Shown one piece after another: positions 42,106 to 51,017 of a stretch of 64,000 nucleotides of DNA (within the stretch, counting starts at the first letter, position 1; each line of letters starts with the position of its first letter). This DNA comes from Maricaulis sp963975345 (GTDB taxonomy: Bacteria; Pseudomonadota; Alphaproteobacteria; Caulobacterales; Maricaulaceae): positions 1 to 64,000 of the forward strand of contig NZ_CAXBGE010000007.1 of the NCBI RefSeq assembly GCF_963975345.1, read 5' to 3'. Both the position numbers and the translations under genes were made by a program. The notes under the pieces are model-generated. The model did not search any database and was not told the DNA's origin. It saw only the letters and a list, made by a program, of their open reading frames with translations.

Positions 42106-44712
42106 ATGCACAGACTGGTGCTGACATGCTTCGCCGCAACGGCCGTCTTGCTCGCGCCCTGCGCGCCGGCCAACGCGTGGCAGGCTGCACCGTCGACGCA
42201 GGCGACAAGACCCGTCGAGCTGACCACTTTGATCGACCAGGCCAAAGCTGCGATGATGGCCAACCCGGCCGATGCCCTGACGCTTATTGCAGCAGCCGAA
42301 ACCTTGCTGGACGCCGGTGTTGGCGACAGAGATGCGGGCTCCGATACCGATCTGGCAACGATTTGGTGGCTCGAATCCGAAGCGCTAACGCGCCTGGGCC
42401 GGCCAATTGACGCCAAGCCGGTCGCGCTGCGCGCCCTGGCCCAACTTGGCGCAGAGCCGGAACGTACCAAGTTATATGCTGACATCATGGTTTCGCTGGG
42501 CCGTATCAACAAATCGACCAGCGAATACGGGCTCGCCTTCGAGAACTTCCAGCACGCTTATGAGGTCTACCGCGCGATCGGCGACAGGCGCAGCGAATCC
42601 ATCGTGCTCCAATCGATCGGCTCGATTTATACGGATGCACATCAGTATCAGCGGGCGGTGGAATATTATGACGATGCCACGGATCGTTACACCGGGGACC
42701 CGGCGCTTGAACTGGCCGCCAACAACAATCTGGGCAATGCCTATCGCGAGCTGGGACAATACAACGAAGCCCTCGAACATTTCGAGCGCGCGCGCGTCCT
42801 TGCGGCGGAAATGGGGAGTGGCACGCTACAGGCGAGAATCCTCAACAATATAGCTACGTTACACATTGCATTCGGGGAATTTGAAGCTGCGGCTCAGGCC
42901 ATCGACACAGCGTTCGCAACGATCGATGACCCGGTGCACAGCGAGTGGGCTCGCTTCCTTTGGGGTGCCCGGGCGAGGATCGCCTATGGGCGCGGCCAAT
43001 ACCGCCTAGCGCAAAGCGATATCGGGCACACATTTGACGGGGTTTCGCTGGATGAAACGACCCAGTCCTTTGCCGAATATCACGCCGCCGCCGCCGATAT
43101 CTACCAAGCTCTGACGCTGTGGGACCTCGCCGTGCCGCATTTGCGTGCCTTCAAACGTCTTGACGACGAGGGCCGCGACGTTGCCGCCTCGGCGAACACG
43201 ACCTTGCTGGCAGCCCAGTTCGACTTCGCCGAGCAAGAGCTCCAGATCGAGCAACTTCGGACCGATGGTCTCGAACGGAATTTCGAGCTTGCCAATGCTC
43301 GTGCCCGGCAGCGAATGATCGGTCTGAGTGGTTTGCTCGCACTGTCATTCTTCGGGCTGTTCCTGATCTATATCCGCCATCGCAGCTCCCGCGAGCAACA
43401 AAGAGTGCTGGAAAAGGCTCTGTATGTGGATCTCGATACCGGCCTGCCGTCGCGCGCAGCCGCTGAGCGCGCCATTGGTGATCTCAGCGAACGCGAGCGC
43501 CGTCCGGTCACCCTGATTGCGCTCGGCATCGAAAGACACAAGCATCTGGAAAACGCGCTCGGCTTCGTCAAGGCGTCCCAGCTTAAGACGGTCATGGCAG
43601 AACGCATTGCCGAAGAGGTCAATGTCGAACTCGTTACCCTGCTGGCACCGGACATCCTCGGCGTCCTCCTGCCGGTCCCAGACGCGGATGCCGCCCTGCC
43701 CGCAGCTGAACAGATGCGCCGGTGTTTCAACACGCCGGTGACGCTGGATGGCGTCGAGATCGACGTCGCGGTGACAGCAGGCCTGTATGCCGGGACCAGT
43801 GCCGAAACCTGCGTCAAGAATGCGGTGATTGCGCTCGATCAAGCGCGGGAATCCTGCTGCGCCACCGCGATCTTCGACGCGATAAGATTCGGCGACCCGG
43901 AACAGAATTTAACCCTGATGAGCCGGATGCTCGCCGCAACCCGCAATGGCGAGATGGTGATGCAGTATCAACCCAAGCTGCACCTTCCGACGGGCTCCTA
44001 TCTCGCAGCCGAAGCTCTGTGCCGCTGGACCGATGGCGAACACGGCACGATGTCGCCCGACACATTCATCCCACTCGCCGAAGAAACCGGGCATATCCGC
44101 GATTTCACCAAATGGGCGCTTGAACAAGTAGTGCGCGATCAGCACGCCCTACGCGCCGCCGGCCATGACATCACGCTGGCCGTAAACATCTCGGGTTCAC
44201 TGATATCCGACACGGATTTCGCCGAGCTGGCACTGCGCATTGCACTACAGGCACCAGGCCGCATTTCCTTTGAAGTGACTGAAACAGCCGCGATGCAAAA
44301 TGCCGAGCGTGCCTTGGCCAATTTGGAAAAGTGGGCTGCGGCTGGCATCAAATTGGCGATTGATGATTACGGCACCGGCCTGTCATCGCTCGCCTATCTC
44401 AAAACATTGCCGAGCCATGAGCTCAAGCTCGACCGCGCCTTCGTCACCCATATGGCGTCCTCACAACGGGATCGCATGCTGGTCAAATCCACCTCCGATC
44501 TGGCGCACGGCCTCGGTCTGGAAATGACCGCCGAAGGCGTCGAGACACTCGAGGCGCTGGCATTGCTGAAGCTGATCGGTTGCGATTGGGCTCAAGGCTA
44601 TGTGCTCTCAAAAGCGGTACCACTGGCCGAATTGAGTGAGTTTTTGACCGCGAACCCGGAAATGAAAAACCTGCCCAATATGCCAACGCGAGCCGAAGGT
44701 TTGGCAAGGTAA
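42106..44712 (+). CDS. TPR-sensor GGDEF(degenerate)-EAL c-di-GMP phosphodiesterase
   Basis: An 868-aa membrane signalling protein. Order: signal peptide (1-24), periplasmic TPR array (about 85-315), coiled-coil, one membrane helix (405-423), degenerate GGDEF-like domain (about 440-590, no GG[D/E]EF) and EAL domain (about 610-860). The EAL site residues are present: E in AAEALCRW, N in LAVNISGS, E in FEVTETAA, DD in AIDDYGTGLSS, K in ELKLDRAFV and E in TAEGVET. It should therefore hydrolyse c-di-GMP in response to a periplasmic cue, promoting motility over attachment. ATG 42106 is chosen because it starts the signal peptide. Confidence 0.9.
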   Translation: MHRLVLTCFAATAVLLAPCAPANAWQAAPSTQATRPVELTTLIDQAKAAMMANPADALTLIAAAETLLDAGVGDRDAGSDTDLATIWWLESEALTRLGRPIDAKPVALRALAQLGAEPERTKLYADIMVSLGRINKSTSEYGLAFENFQHAYEVYRAIGDRRSESIVLQSIGSIYTDAHQYQRAVEYYDDATDRYTGDPALELAANNNLGNAYRELGQYNEALEHFERARVLAAEMGSGTLQARILNNIATLHIAFGEFEAAAQAIDTAFATIDDPVHSEWARFLWGARARIAYGRGQYRLAQSDIGHTFDGVSLDETTQSFAEYHAAAADIYQALTLWDLAVPHLRAFKRLDDEGRDVAASANTTLLAAQFDFAEQELQIEQLRTDGLERNFELANARARQRMIGLSGLLALSFFGLFLIYIRHRSSREQQRVLEKALYVDLDTGLPSRAAAERAIGDLSERERRPVTLIALGIERHKHLENALGFVKASQLKTVMAERIAEEVNVELVTLLAPDILGVLLPVPDADAALPAAEQMRRCFNTPVTLDGVEIDVAVTAGLYAGTSAETCVKNAVIALDQARESCCATAIFDAIRFGDPEQNLTLMSRMLAATRNGEMVMQYQPKLHLPTGSYLAAEALCRWTDGEHGTMSPDTFIPLAEETGHIRDFTKWALEQVVRDQHALRAAGHDITLAVNISGSLISDTDFAELALRIALQAPGRISFEVTETAAMQNAERALANLEKWAAAGIKLAIDDYGTGLSSLAYLKTLPSHELKLDRAFVTHMASSQRDRMLVKSTSDLAHGLGLEMTAEGVETLEALALLKLIGCDWAQGYVLSKAVPLAELSEFLTANPEMKNLPNMPTRAEGLAR

Positions 44713-44813
44713 GCCACCTGCGACCTGGCCTGGTCGGCCCGTCACTGAACATAGACGGTGCCATGGCGCGAAATACCGCCAGGCAAGATGAACATCATCG
44801 AAGAATTGAAAAA

Positions 44814-44890
44814 TGGTACCGCCTGACCGAATTGAACGGTCGACCTCTAGATCCACATTCTAGCGCTCTAACCAACTGAGCTAAGGCGGC
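44814..44890 (-). tRNA. tRNA-His (anticodon GTG), alphaproteobacterial type
   Basis: A 77-nt tRNA with encoded CCA. Acceptor GCCGCCT pairs with AGGCGGT, giving a G1-U72 wobble; position 73 is A, and the base before G1 is T. It thus lacks the encoded G-1 and C73 typical of bacterial tRNA-His. Anticodon stem CTAGA/TCTAG with loop ATGTGGA presents GTG. This matches the non-standard tRNA-His described in some Alphaproteobacteria such as Caulobacter. Confidence 0.95.
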
Positions 44891-44997
44891 ACCGGGCACG
44901 CTCCCGTTGGACAGGGCGTGAGGCGCGGGAAACTAGCGCCACCGCCGTGCGGTGGCAACCATGCAATCAGGCGATATGCAGGCCGGCTTCGCCGAAC

Positions 44998-45792
44998 TCA
45001 AACATAGCCACGCGCGACCATATGCGCTCGCATCGCCTCGATCCGGTGCTCGTCGGACGGGTGGGTCGAGGCAAACTCCAGTTGGCCACCGGAATGGGTC
45101 GTCGACATCGCGATCCAGAAGTCGATCGCTTGGCGCGGATCATAGCCGGCAGCGACCATGTAATCGACACCGAGCCGGTCGGCCTCATATTCGTGTTGGC
45201 GCGAATAGGGCAGGATGATGCCCAGGCTGACACCCATCCCGAGAGCGGCGCCAAGCTGGTCGCTATAGGCGATATCGGCATTGCTGTTGAGCGCCGTGGT
45301 GACCAGACTCATGCCGATTTGCGCCGCCATTTGCTGGCTCGCGCGTTCCGCCGAATGGCGCCCTGCGATATGACCAATCTCATGCCCCATCACGGTTGCA
45401 ACGTGATCGTCGGTCTCCATCAGGTCGAGAATGCCCTTGTAGAAGCCGACCTTGCCATTGGGCAGTACCCAAGCATTGACGGTGTCGCTGTCGAAGACAA
45501 CAAACTCCCAGTTGAGTTGGGTCTGGCCGGAGGCATTGACGATACGGCGACCAACCCGTTCGAGCCGACGCGTATAGGCCGGATCGCGCGAAACGCGCTC
45601 ACGCTGCAGGCTTTCCTGCCACGCTTGCTCGGATAGTTGCGCCAATTGCGCGTCGGAGACCAGCATGAGCTGACTGCGGCCGAGGGCGGCATTTTCAGCG
45701 CAGCCAGCGATGAATGGGATCATCGTTCCCGCCGCCAGACCGATCAGAATTTCGCGACGACGGATCAGCTCGGTCGATTTTCCCTTGTTCAC
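44998..45792 (-). CDS. M48-family metalloprotease lipoprotein
   Basis: A 264-aa zinc metallopeptidase. A basic N-terminus (RRREILIG) leads to a lipobox FIAGC (Cys31). The catalytic HEIGH is at 137-141 within TVMGHEIGHIAGRHSAERAS and the third ligand is in QHEYEADRLG (about 201-203). FVVFDSDTVNAWVLPNGKVGFYKG is typical of the LoiP/BepA-like outer-membrane quality-control proteases. It probably degrades misassembled outer-membrane proteins. GTG 45792 is supported by GGGAG six bases upstream; the longer open frame runs into the divergent asmA-like gene. Confidence 0.92.
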   Translation of the reverse strand: MNKGKSTELIRRREILIGLAAGTMIPFIAGCAENAALGRSQLMLVSDAQLAQLSEQAWQESLQRERVSRDPAYTRRLERVGRRIVNASGQTQLNWEFVVFDSDTVNAWVLPNGKVGFYKGILDLMETDDHVATVMGHEIGHIAGRHSAERASQQMAAQIGMSLVTTALNSNADIAYSDQLGAALGMGVSLGIILPYSRQHEYEADRLGVDYMVAAGYDPRQAIDFWIAMSTTHSGGQLEFASTHPSDEHRIEAMRAHMVARGYV

Positions 45793-45924
45793 GTCAAACT
45801 CCCGCTTCGGTTTCACCTCAATTAACCGTAAGACTATCCCAGCGCCGTGCTTCCGTCTCGTTCCAAATCGATTTGGGGGACATCCGCACGGCAGCGACAA
45901 GCAAACGCGCCGGAGCCCGCCATC

Positions 45925-48042
45925 ATGACACGCCTGCTGCAATTCGTTTTCGCCCTGATCGTCATCGTGATCGGCGCGGCCATCATCATCCCCTTCGTGG
46001 TCCCCGCCTCCTTCTATCGCGACCAGGTGCAACTGGCCGCTAGCGAAGCCCTGCACCGTGAGGTGAATTTGGGTGGTGATCTCGAACTGAGCCTGTTGCC
46101 GCATATCGAATTCCGCGCCAGCCAAGTGTCGATCGCCAATGCGGACGGATTTGGGGACGCGCCTTTCGCAGAGATGGGTGAGATGCGGCTTGCTGTAAAG
46201 TTGCGCCCGCTGCTGTCGCGCCAGATCGAAATCACCGAATTCGTGCTGGTCGACCCGGTCATTCGGCTGCAGCAGAGCGGTGCGCGCAATAACTGGACCC
46301 TGACCGCAGCGGAACAGAGTGCGCCGGCGTCGGCCGAGCTTGGTTTTCGCCGCCCCGGTGCCCTACCCTTGGATGCAAGCTTTGGCGAAGTGCGAATCGA
46401 GAACGGCACCGTCAGTTATTCTGACGAGCGTGAGAGCCATGATGTCACCGGGCTCGACCTTACGATTGGCCTACCCTCGCTCGACGGCCCGATGCAGCTG
46501 GACGGAAGCCTGAATGCTGATGGCGAACAACTGAGCTTCAGCGCCCGCATCGCTTCGCTACGCGGATTCTTCGAGGGTCGGCAAACCGGCTTCCTACTCG
46601 ATCTCGGCGGCAATCTGGTGACCGCTCATTTCGACGGCAATTTCCTAGAGTCCGCTGACCTTTCCCTCGACGGCGCCTTCAATACGACCGTGCCGTCAAT
46701 CCGCAATCTGGCACGCTTTGCCGGCGTCGAAATGCCAGCGGGCGACAGTTTGCGCCGATTCAGCACCGCCGGGCGCATTGGCGGGGATCCAACCCATATC
46801 GCGTTGACCGCCGATACCATTCGCCTCGATGACATCACCGGATCGGGAACGCTGAATGTGAATCTGGAAGCGGACAAGCCCCGTCTTGACGGTGCACTCT
46901 CACTAGCGACGCTCGATGTCACGCCCTACCTGCCCGAACCCGCACAAGAGACCAGTGCGGCCGCGGCCGGCATCGCGCCCTGGAGCGAGGCAGCGATCGA
47001 TCTGGCCGGCTTCGGCCTGGTGAATGCCGATTTGCGGCTCATCGTCGGCTCGCTGAAATTCCGCGATCTTGAGGTCAACGACACGCGCTTGCGGCTGCGG
47101 ATCCTCAATAACCGGCTGGAAGCGAATCTGACCCAAATCGCGCTCTATCAGGGCCAAGGCACCGCAGATATCGTCGTTAATGGACGCACGCGCACCCCGA
47201 GTTACTCACTGCGCGCAGACCTGACAGGCCTCGACGCGCAACCTTTCCTGACAGCAGCCGCCGGCTTTGAACGGCTACGCGGGATTGGTAATATCGAGCT
47301 CGCCTTCACCGGGTCAGGGCAGAGCCAGGCGGCAATCATGCAAAGTTTGGCCGGCAATGGCCAGTTCAGTTTCGCCGATGGCGCGATCACTGGAATCAAT
47401 GTCGCCCAGACGATCCGCAATGTCAGCAGCTTCGTCTCGGGCAATGGCAATGCATCCGCGAGCGATCCGGCGACTCCGGCCGCCACCGGCGAGATGGCAC
47501 AGACCGATTTCAGCGCCCTCACCGGCAGCTTCACGGCGACTAGCGGACGCATCACCAATACCGACCTGCTCATGCTCAGCCCGCTCCTACGGATCACGGG
47601 CGCAGGCTGGGTCAACCTGCCTGATCAAACTGTTGACTACCGGCTGCAGCCACGCGCCGTCGCCTCAATCCAGGGTCAGGGCGGCGATCGCGACCTGCAG
47701 GGCATCACCGTGCCGGTGCGTATTCGCGGCAGTTTCAACAATATTGCAGTCGGCGTCGATACCGAAGCCGTCGGCCAAGCTTTGCTCTCCGGCGTCGTCA
47801 GAAATGCGCTGGGCGGCAGCAGCGGCGCGGCCACAACGCCCGAACAGGCCGTTCGCAACACCCTGCTCAACGCGCTCGGCCTGAGCAGCGATAGCGCCAA
47901 TAATCCACCGGCCGGCAGCGAACCCACCCAACCCCAGGCCGAGGATCCGGCACAGCAACTTCTGCGCGGTCTGTTCAATCGGGGCCGCGCGACCCCGCCA
48001 CCAGATCCCGCCCCGGCCGACGCACCTGCAGACCCACAATAG
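45925..48042 (+). CDS. AsmA-family protein
   Basis: A 705-aa inner-membrane-anchored periplasmic protein. An N-terminal membrane helix (6-25) is followed by LAASEALHREVNLGGDLELSLLPHIEFRASQVSIAN (the AsmA N-terminal beta-groove motif) and a long repetitive beta domain. The C-terminal AsmA_2-type block has GNGQFSFADGAITGINVAQTIRNVSSF, ITNTDLLMLSPLLRITGAGWVNLPDQTVDYRLQPRAVAS and VPVRIRGSFNN. AsmA-like proteins are thought to be bridges that move phospholipid to the outer membrane or help protein assembly. The Ala/Pro tail (about 640-705) is low complexity. It is divergent from the M48 protease, also an outer-membrane quality factor. Confidence 0.9.
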   Translation: MTRLLQFVFALIVIVIGAAIIIPFVVPASFYRDQVQLAASEALHREVNLGGDLELSLLPHIEFRASQVSIANADGFGDAPFAEMGEMRLAVKLRPLLSRQIEITEFVLVDPVIRLQQSGARNNWTLTAAEQSAPASAELGFRRPGALPLDASFGEVRIENGTVSYSDERESHDVTGLDLTIGLPSLDGPMQLDGSLNADGEQLSFSARIASLRGFFEGRQTGFLLDLGGNLVTAHFDGNFLESADLSLDGAFNTTVPSIRNLARFAGVEMPAGDSLRRFSTAGRIGGDPTHIALTADTIRLDDITGSGTLNVNLEADKPRLDGALSLATLDVTPYLPEPAQETSAAAAGIAPWSEAAIDLAGFGLVNADLRLIVGSLKFRDLEVNDTRLRLRILNNRLEANLTQIALYQGQGTADIVVNGRTRTPSYSLRADLTGLDAQPFLTAAAGFERLRGIGNIELAFTGSGQSQAAIMQSLAGNGQFSFADGAITGINVAQTIRNVSSFVSGNGNASASDPATPAATGEMAQTDFSALTGSFTATSGRITNTDLLMLSPLLRITGAGWVNLPDQTVDYRLQPRAVASIQGQGGDRDLQGITVPVRIRGSFNNIAVGVDTEAVGQALLSGVVRNALGGSSGAATTPEQAVRNTLLNALGLSSDSANNPPAGSEPTQPQAEDPAQQLLRGLFNRGRATPPPDPAPADAPADPQ

Positions 48043-48200
48043 CCAGACAATTGAAGCCCTTGTCCGGGCCTTTGGGGCAAGGTCGCACCGGCTGCCCGAG
48101 GGCGTGAATTCGAGATGAATACATCAGTGAACTCCAGTTCACCCTGCGCGTTCCATCATTCTTGCGATACACTCACAATCCTGACCGAGGGAGATCACCG

Positions 48201-49466
48201 ATGACGATACGCCACCGACTAACAGCACTGGCTGCACTGGTATTCGCAGGCGCCGCTGGCACCGCGAACGCGCAAGAGATCATTCTCTACGACCAACCAA
48301 ATTTTCAGGGCCAGAACCTCACCATCAACCGTGCGACCAGCGATTTGTCTGCGATGCGCTTCAATGACCGCGCCAGCTCATTGCGCGTCGTCTCCGGTCA
48401 ATGGGAACTGTGTGTCGATGCCAATTTCAGTGGCGGCTGCTTCACCTACTCCGGTCAAGAAGCCAATCTCGGCCGCTATGACAATATCTTTACGGCGCTG
48501 CGTCCCGTGGCGCCCAATTCGAATGGCGGCCGGCCTGGCGGACCACAGGGCGGCGGCGATTCACTGACGCTTTATTCCGGCCCCAATTATTCGGGTCGCG
48601 CCGTCACCCTCACCGACGCCCAACCGGATTTGAACCGGCTTGGTTTCAACGACGCCACACAATCGATCCGCTATAGCGGCCGCGGCAGCTGGCGCGTTTG
48701 TGATGACGCCAATTATGGTTCGCCCTGCATGCAAGTCAGCGGCGATCTGCCTCAGATCGGCGGCGGCCTCGCCGGTCGGATCAGCTCGGCCGCGCCCGAT
48801 TACAATGCTGGCCCAGGACGCCCCGGCTCGCCGGGTGGAAATTACGGTCCGCAACCGCGTAATGGTGTGTGGCTGTTCGACGGAACCAATTTCACTGGCC
48901 AACGCCTCGACGTCCAACAGGACACGCCCGATCTCGATCGGATCGGCTTCAATGATCGCGCCGACAGCCTGGCCGTCGCCCGCGGTGAGACCTGGCAGGT
49001 CTGCGAGCATTCGGACTTCCGTGGACGTTGCGAATATTTCGAAGGCGATAGCGTCGAGGACCTGACGACCTACTATCTACGAAACACAATCTCCTCCTTG
49101 CGCCGTGTCGATGGCAATTACGGACAGTCCGGCAATGGCTATCCCGGGCCAGGCGGCGGAGCGGGTTATCCCGGACCGGGCGGTGATCGCGGCATGAATG
49201 TGCGCGGCGGCATTCGCGGCGTCGATGCCACCTTCTTCGCCCGTCCGGAAATCAATGGAATGGGCGTCGACCGATGCCTTGGGACCGGCGGGCGTTTCTG
49301 CGATGAGGAAGTCGCACGCCGGGTCTGCCGTGCGGCGGGCTATAGCCAGGCCGCCCATTTCTCGGTCGACCGCTATAATCGTAGCCGGACTTGGTTCATT
49401 GGCGAGAACGCTGAATGCCGGGCCGGGCGTTGCGAACCGATGGTGGATCTGCTCTGCACCAACTAG
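48201..49466 (+). CDS. Secreted protein with three beta/gamma-crystallin domains
   Basis: A 421-aa exported protein (signal about 1-24). Three beta/gamma-crystallin modules occur at about 25-105, 121-205 and 235-320, each opening with a strand like IILYDQPNFQGQNLTI, LTLYSGPNYSGRAVTL or VWLFDGTNFTGQRLDV and containing [F/I]ND[R/A][A/T]xSLRV-type Greek keys and a W-x-[L/V]-C[V/D/E] segment. Gly/Pro-rich linkers join them. The unassigned C-terminal 80 residues hold six cysteines, including DRCLGTGGRFCDEEVARRVCRAAGY. Bacterial relatives bind calcium or are cold/stress proteins. A hairpin terminator follows the stop. Confidence 0.87.
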   Translation: MTIRHRLTALAALVFAGAAGTANAQEIILYDQPNFQGQNLTINRATSDLSAMRFNDRASSLRVVSGQWELCVDANFSGGCFTYSGQEANLGRYDNIFTALRPVAPNSNGGRPGGPQGGGDSLTLYSGPNYSGRAVTLTDAQPDLNRLGFNDATQSIRYSGRGSWRVCDDANYGSPCMQVSGDLPQIGGGLAGRISSAAPDYNAGPGRPGSPGGNYGPQPRNGVWLFDGTNFTGQRLDVQQDTPDLDRIGFNDRADSLAVARGETWQVCEHSDFRGRCEYFEGDSVEDLTTYYLRNTISSLRRVDGNYGQSGNGYPGPGGGAGYPGPGGDRGMNVRGGIRGVDATFFARPEINGMGVDRCLGTGGRFCDEEVARRVCRAAGYSQAAHFSVDRYNRSRTWFIGENAECRAGRCEPMVDLLCTN

Positions 49467-49492
49467 TCGCAGGCCCCGCAGATGAATTGAGG

Positions 49493-49530
49493 CGATGCCG
49501 TCCCTGGCTCCAGGGGCGGCATCGTCTTGT
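49493..49530 (+). terminator. Hairpin terminator after the crystallin-domain gene
   Basis: CGATGCCG and CCCTGG pair with CCAGGG and CGGCATCG (49493-49524) to give a nearly uninterrupted stem, followed by TCTTGTTG. The U-tract is imperfect but the stem is very strong. Confidence 0.65.
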
Positions 49531-49626
49531 TGTCCGCAGCCCTGCGGCGATTCGATCATTTCGCTGCGGGCTGATGCGACCTATATTGACTTCGTTCAAC
49601 AGCCAGCCACGCTCAGGATGTTCGCT

Positions 49627-50508
49627 ATGCCCGTCAATGATCCCGTCATCGCCGAACAGACCCCGGCTGCGGACTTCACAATCGAGCAGAAATGGGATCG
49701 CTATACCGGCGAGGAACACGCGATCTGGACCACGCTTTACGAACGCCAGATGAAGGTCCTCGCTGGCCGCGCCGTCCCGGAATTCTTCAAGGGACTCGAC
49801 CTGCTCAACCTGAATGAAGGCGGAATTCCTGACTTCCGCCGGGTCAATGAAAAGCTCGAAAAACTGACCGGCTGGACGGTCATCACCGTGCCTGGCCTGA
49901 TTCCGGAAAAGGAGTTTTACGAACATCTCGCCAACCGGCGCTTTGTCTCGGGGCGCTTCATTCGCGATGGCGAGAAACTCGACTACCTGCCCGAGCCCGA
50001 TATTTTCCACGACGTGTTCGGCCACGTCCCACTGCTGACGCAGCCAATCTTTGCCGATTATATGGCCGCCTATGGCCGCGGCGGGCTTCGTTCCATCGGC
50101 TTCGACGCGATCAAGCACATGGCTCGACTCTACTGGTACACTGTGGAGTTTGGCCTGATCAACACACCGGAAGGCCGCCGGATCTATGGCGCCGGCATTG
50201 TCTCCTCCCGCGCAGAATCAATCTTCAGCCTGGAGGCCCGCTCGCCGAACCGGATCCATTTCGACCTCGAACGCATTATGCGAACGGATTATCGCTATGA
50301 TGATTTCCAGCAGAGCTATTTCGTGGTCGACAGCTTCCAGGAGCTGATGGACGCGACCTATCAGGACTTCGCCCCGATCTACGACCGCCTGCCCGGCATG
50401 AGCGAATTGAAGCCGTCCGACACCCTCGCTGGCGACAAGATCTACAGCGAAGGCACGCAGGAATATGCGCAAGCCGGTGGCTTGCTCGCCAAGGCCGAGG
50501 CACTTTAG
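49627..50508 (+). CDS. phhA: Phenylalanine 4-monooxygenase
   Basis: A 293-aa pterin- and iron-dependent aromatic amino acid hydroxylase that converts phenylalanine to tyrosine. The iron ligands are H128 and H133 in PDIFHDVFGHVPLL and E174 in WYTVEFGLI. RFIRDGEKLDYLPEPD and PRIHFDLE-like segments are typical. Its length fits the single-domain bacterial enzymes with no ACT regulatory domain. ATG 49627 has AGGA eight bases upstream; ATG 49618 is within that site. It feeds phenylalanine into tyrosine degradation; no homogentisate genes are in the window. Its stop overlaps the convergent receiver gene by four bases. Confidence 0.93.
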   Translation: MPVNDPVIAEQTPAADFTIEQKWDRYTGEEHAIWTTLYERQMKVLAGRAVPEFFKGLDLLNLNEGGIPDFRRVNEKLEKLTGWTVITVPGLIPEKEFYEHLANRRFVSGRFIRDGEKLDYLPEPDIFHDVFGHVPLLTQPIFADYMAAYGRGGLRSIGFDAIKHMARLYWYTVEFGLINTPEGRRIYGAGIVSSRAESIFSLEARSPNRIHFDLERIMRTDYRYDDFQQSYFVVDSFQELMDATYQDFAPIYDRLPGMSELKPSDTLAGDKIYSEGTQEYAQAGGLLAKAEAL

Positions 50509-50930
50509 GCGCAGACCAGACGCCGACGTCCATCTGGCAAGACTTCTATCGAGATCGCATCCGTGGCCACAATGGCAGCTTCCAGCTTCGCGCTGGAAAT
50601 CGGTTTGACGATGTAGAAGCTGGCACCGACCGCGCGGCAATTCGCTTCCATGTCCGGATTTCGTGCGCCGGAATAAGCGCCGATGACACCGCCGTGAAGA
50701 GTTTTTGCCGCCAACTCGATAAACTCCACCGGGTCATCCCCCGCCAGCCCCATATCGGTCAGGACGAGAATCGGTCCGCCAGCACGCCGGTACAGATGAG
50801 CCAGCGCATCCTCGGGGTGCGCAAAGCTCTCGAGGTCGAGGTCAAACCCGGCATCTTCGAGATCCGTCCTGAACAGAAAATGCTCGTCTGGATCATCATC
50901 GACCAAAATGATTGGAACGGTCTGGCTCAC
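50505..50930 (-). CDS. Receiver-domain response regulator
   Basis: A 141-aa single receiver domain protein: acidic residues D11-D13, phospho-acceptor D59 in VLTDMGLAGDDP, switch Ser88 (GAYSGAR, replacing the more usual Thr) and K109 (FYIVKP). It belongs to the alphaproteobacterial EHFLF-type receivers (DDDPDEHFLFRTDLE) often found beside hybrid kinases. No output domain or partner kinase is in this window. It converges on phhA with a four-base overlap. Confidence 0.9.
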   Translation of the reverse strand: MSQTVPIILVDDDPDEHFLFRTDLEDAGFDLDLESFAHPEDALAHLYRRAGGPILVLTDMGLAGDDPVEFIELAAKTLHGGVIGAYSGARNPDMEANCRAVGASFYIVKPISSAKLEAAIVATDAISIEVLPDGRRRLVCA

Positions 50931-51017
50931 ACCCTGTCCTTGCAGCGGCCGCGAGCGACCTGCGGCGATACGACCCTGATTCGGTCTTGATGAACGACCA
51001 AATCTCGACGCAATCCC

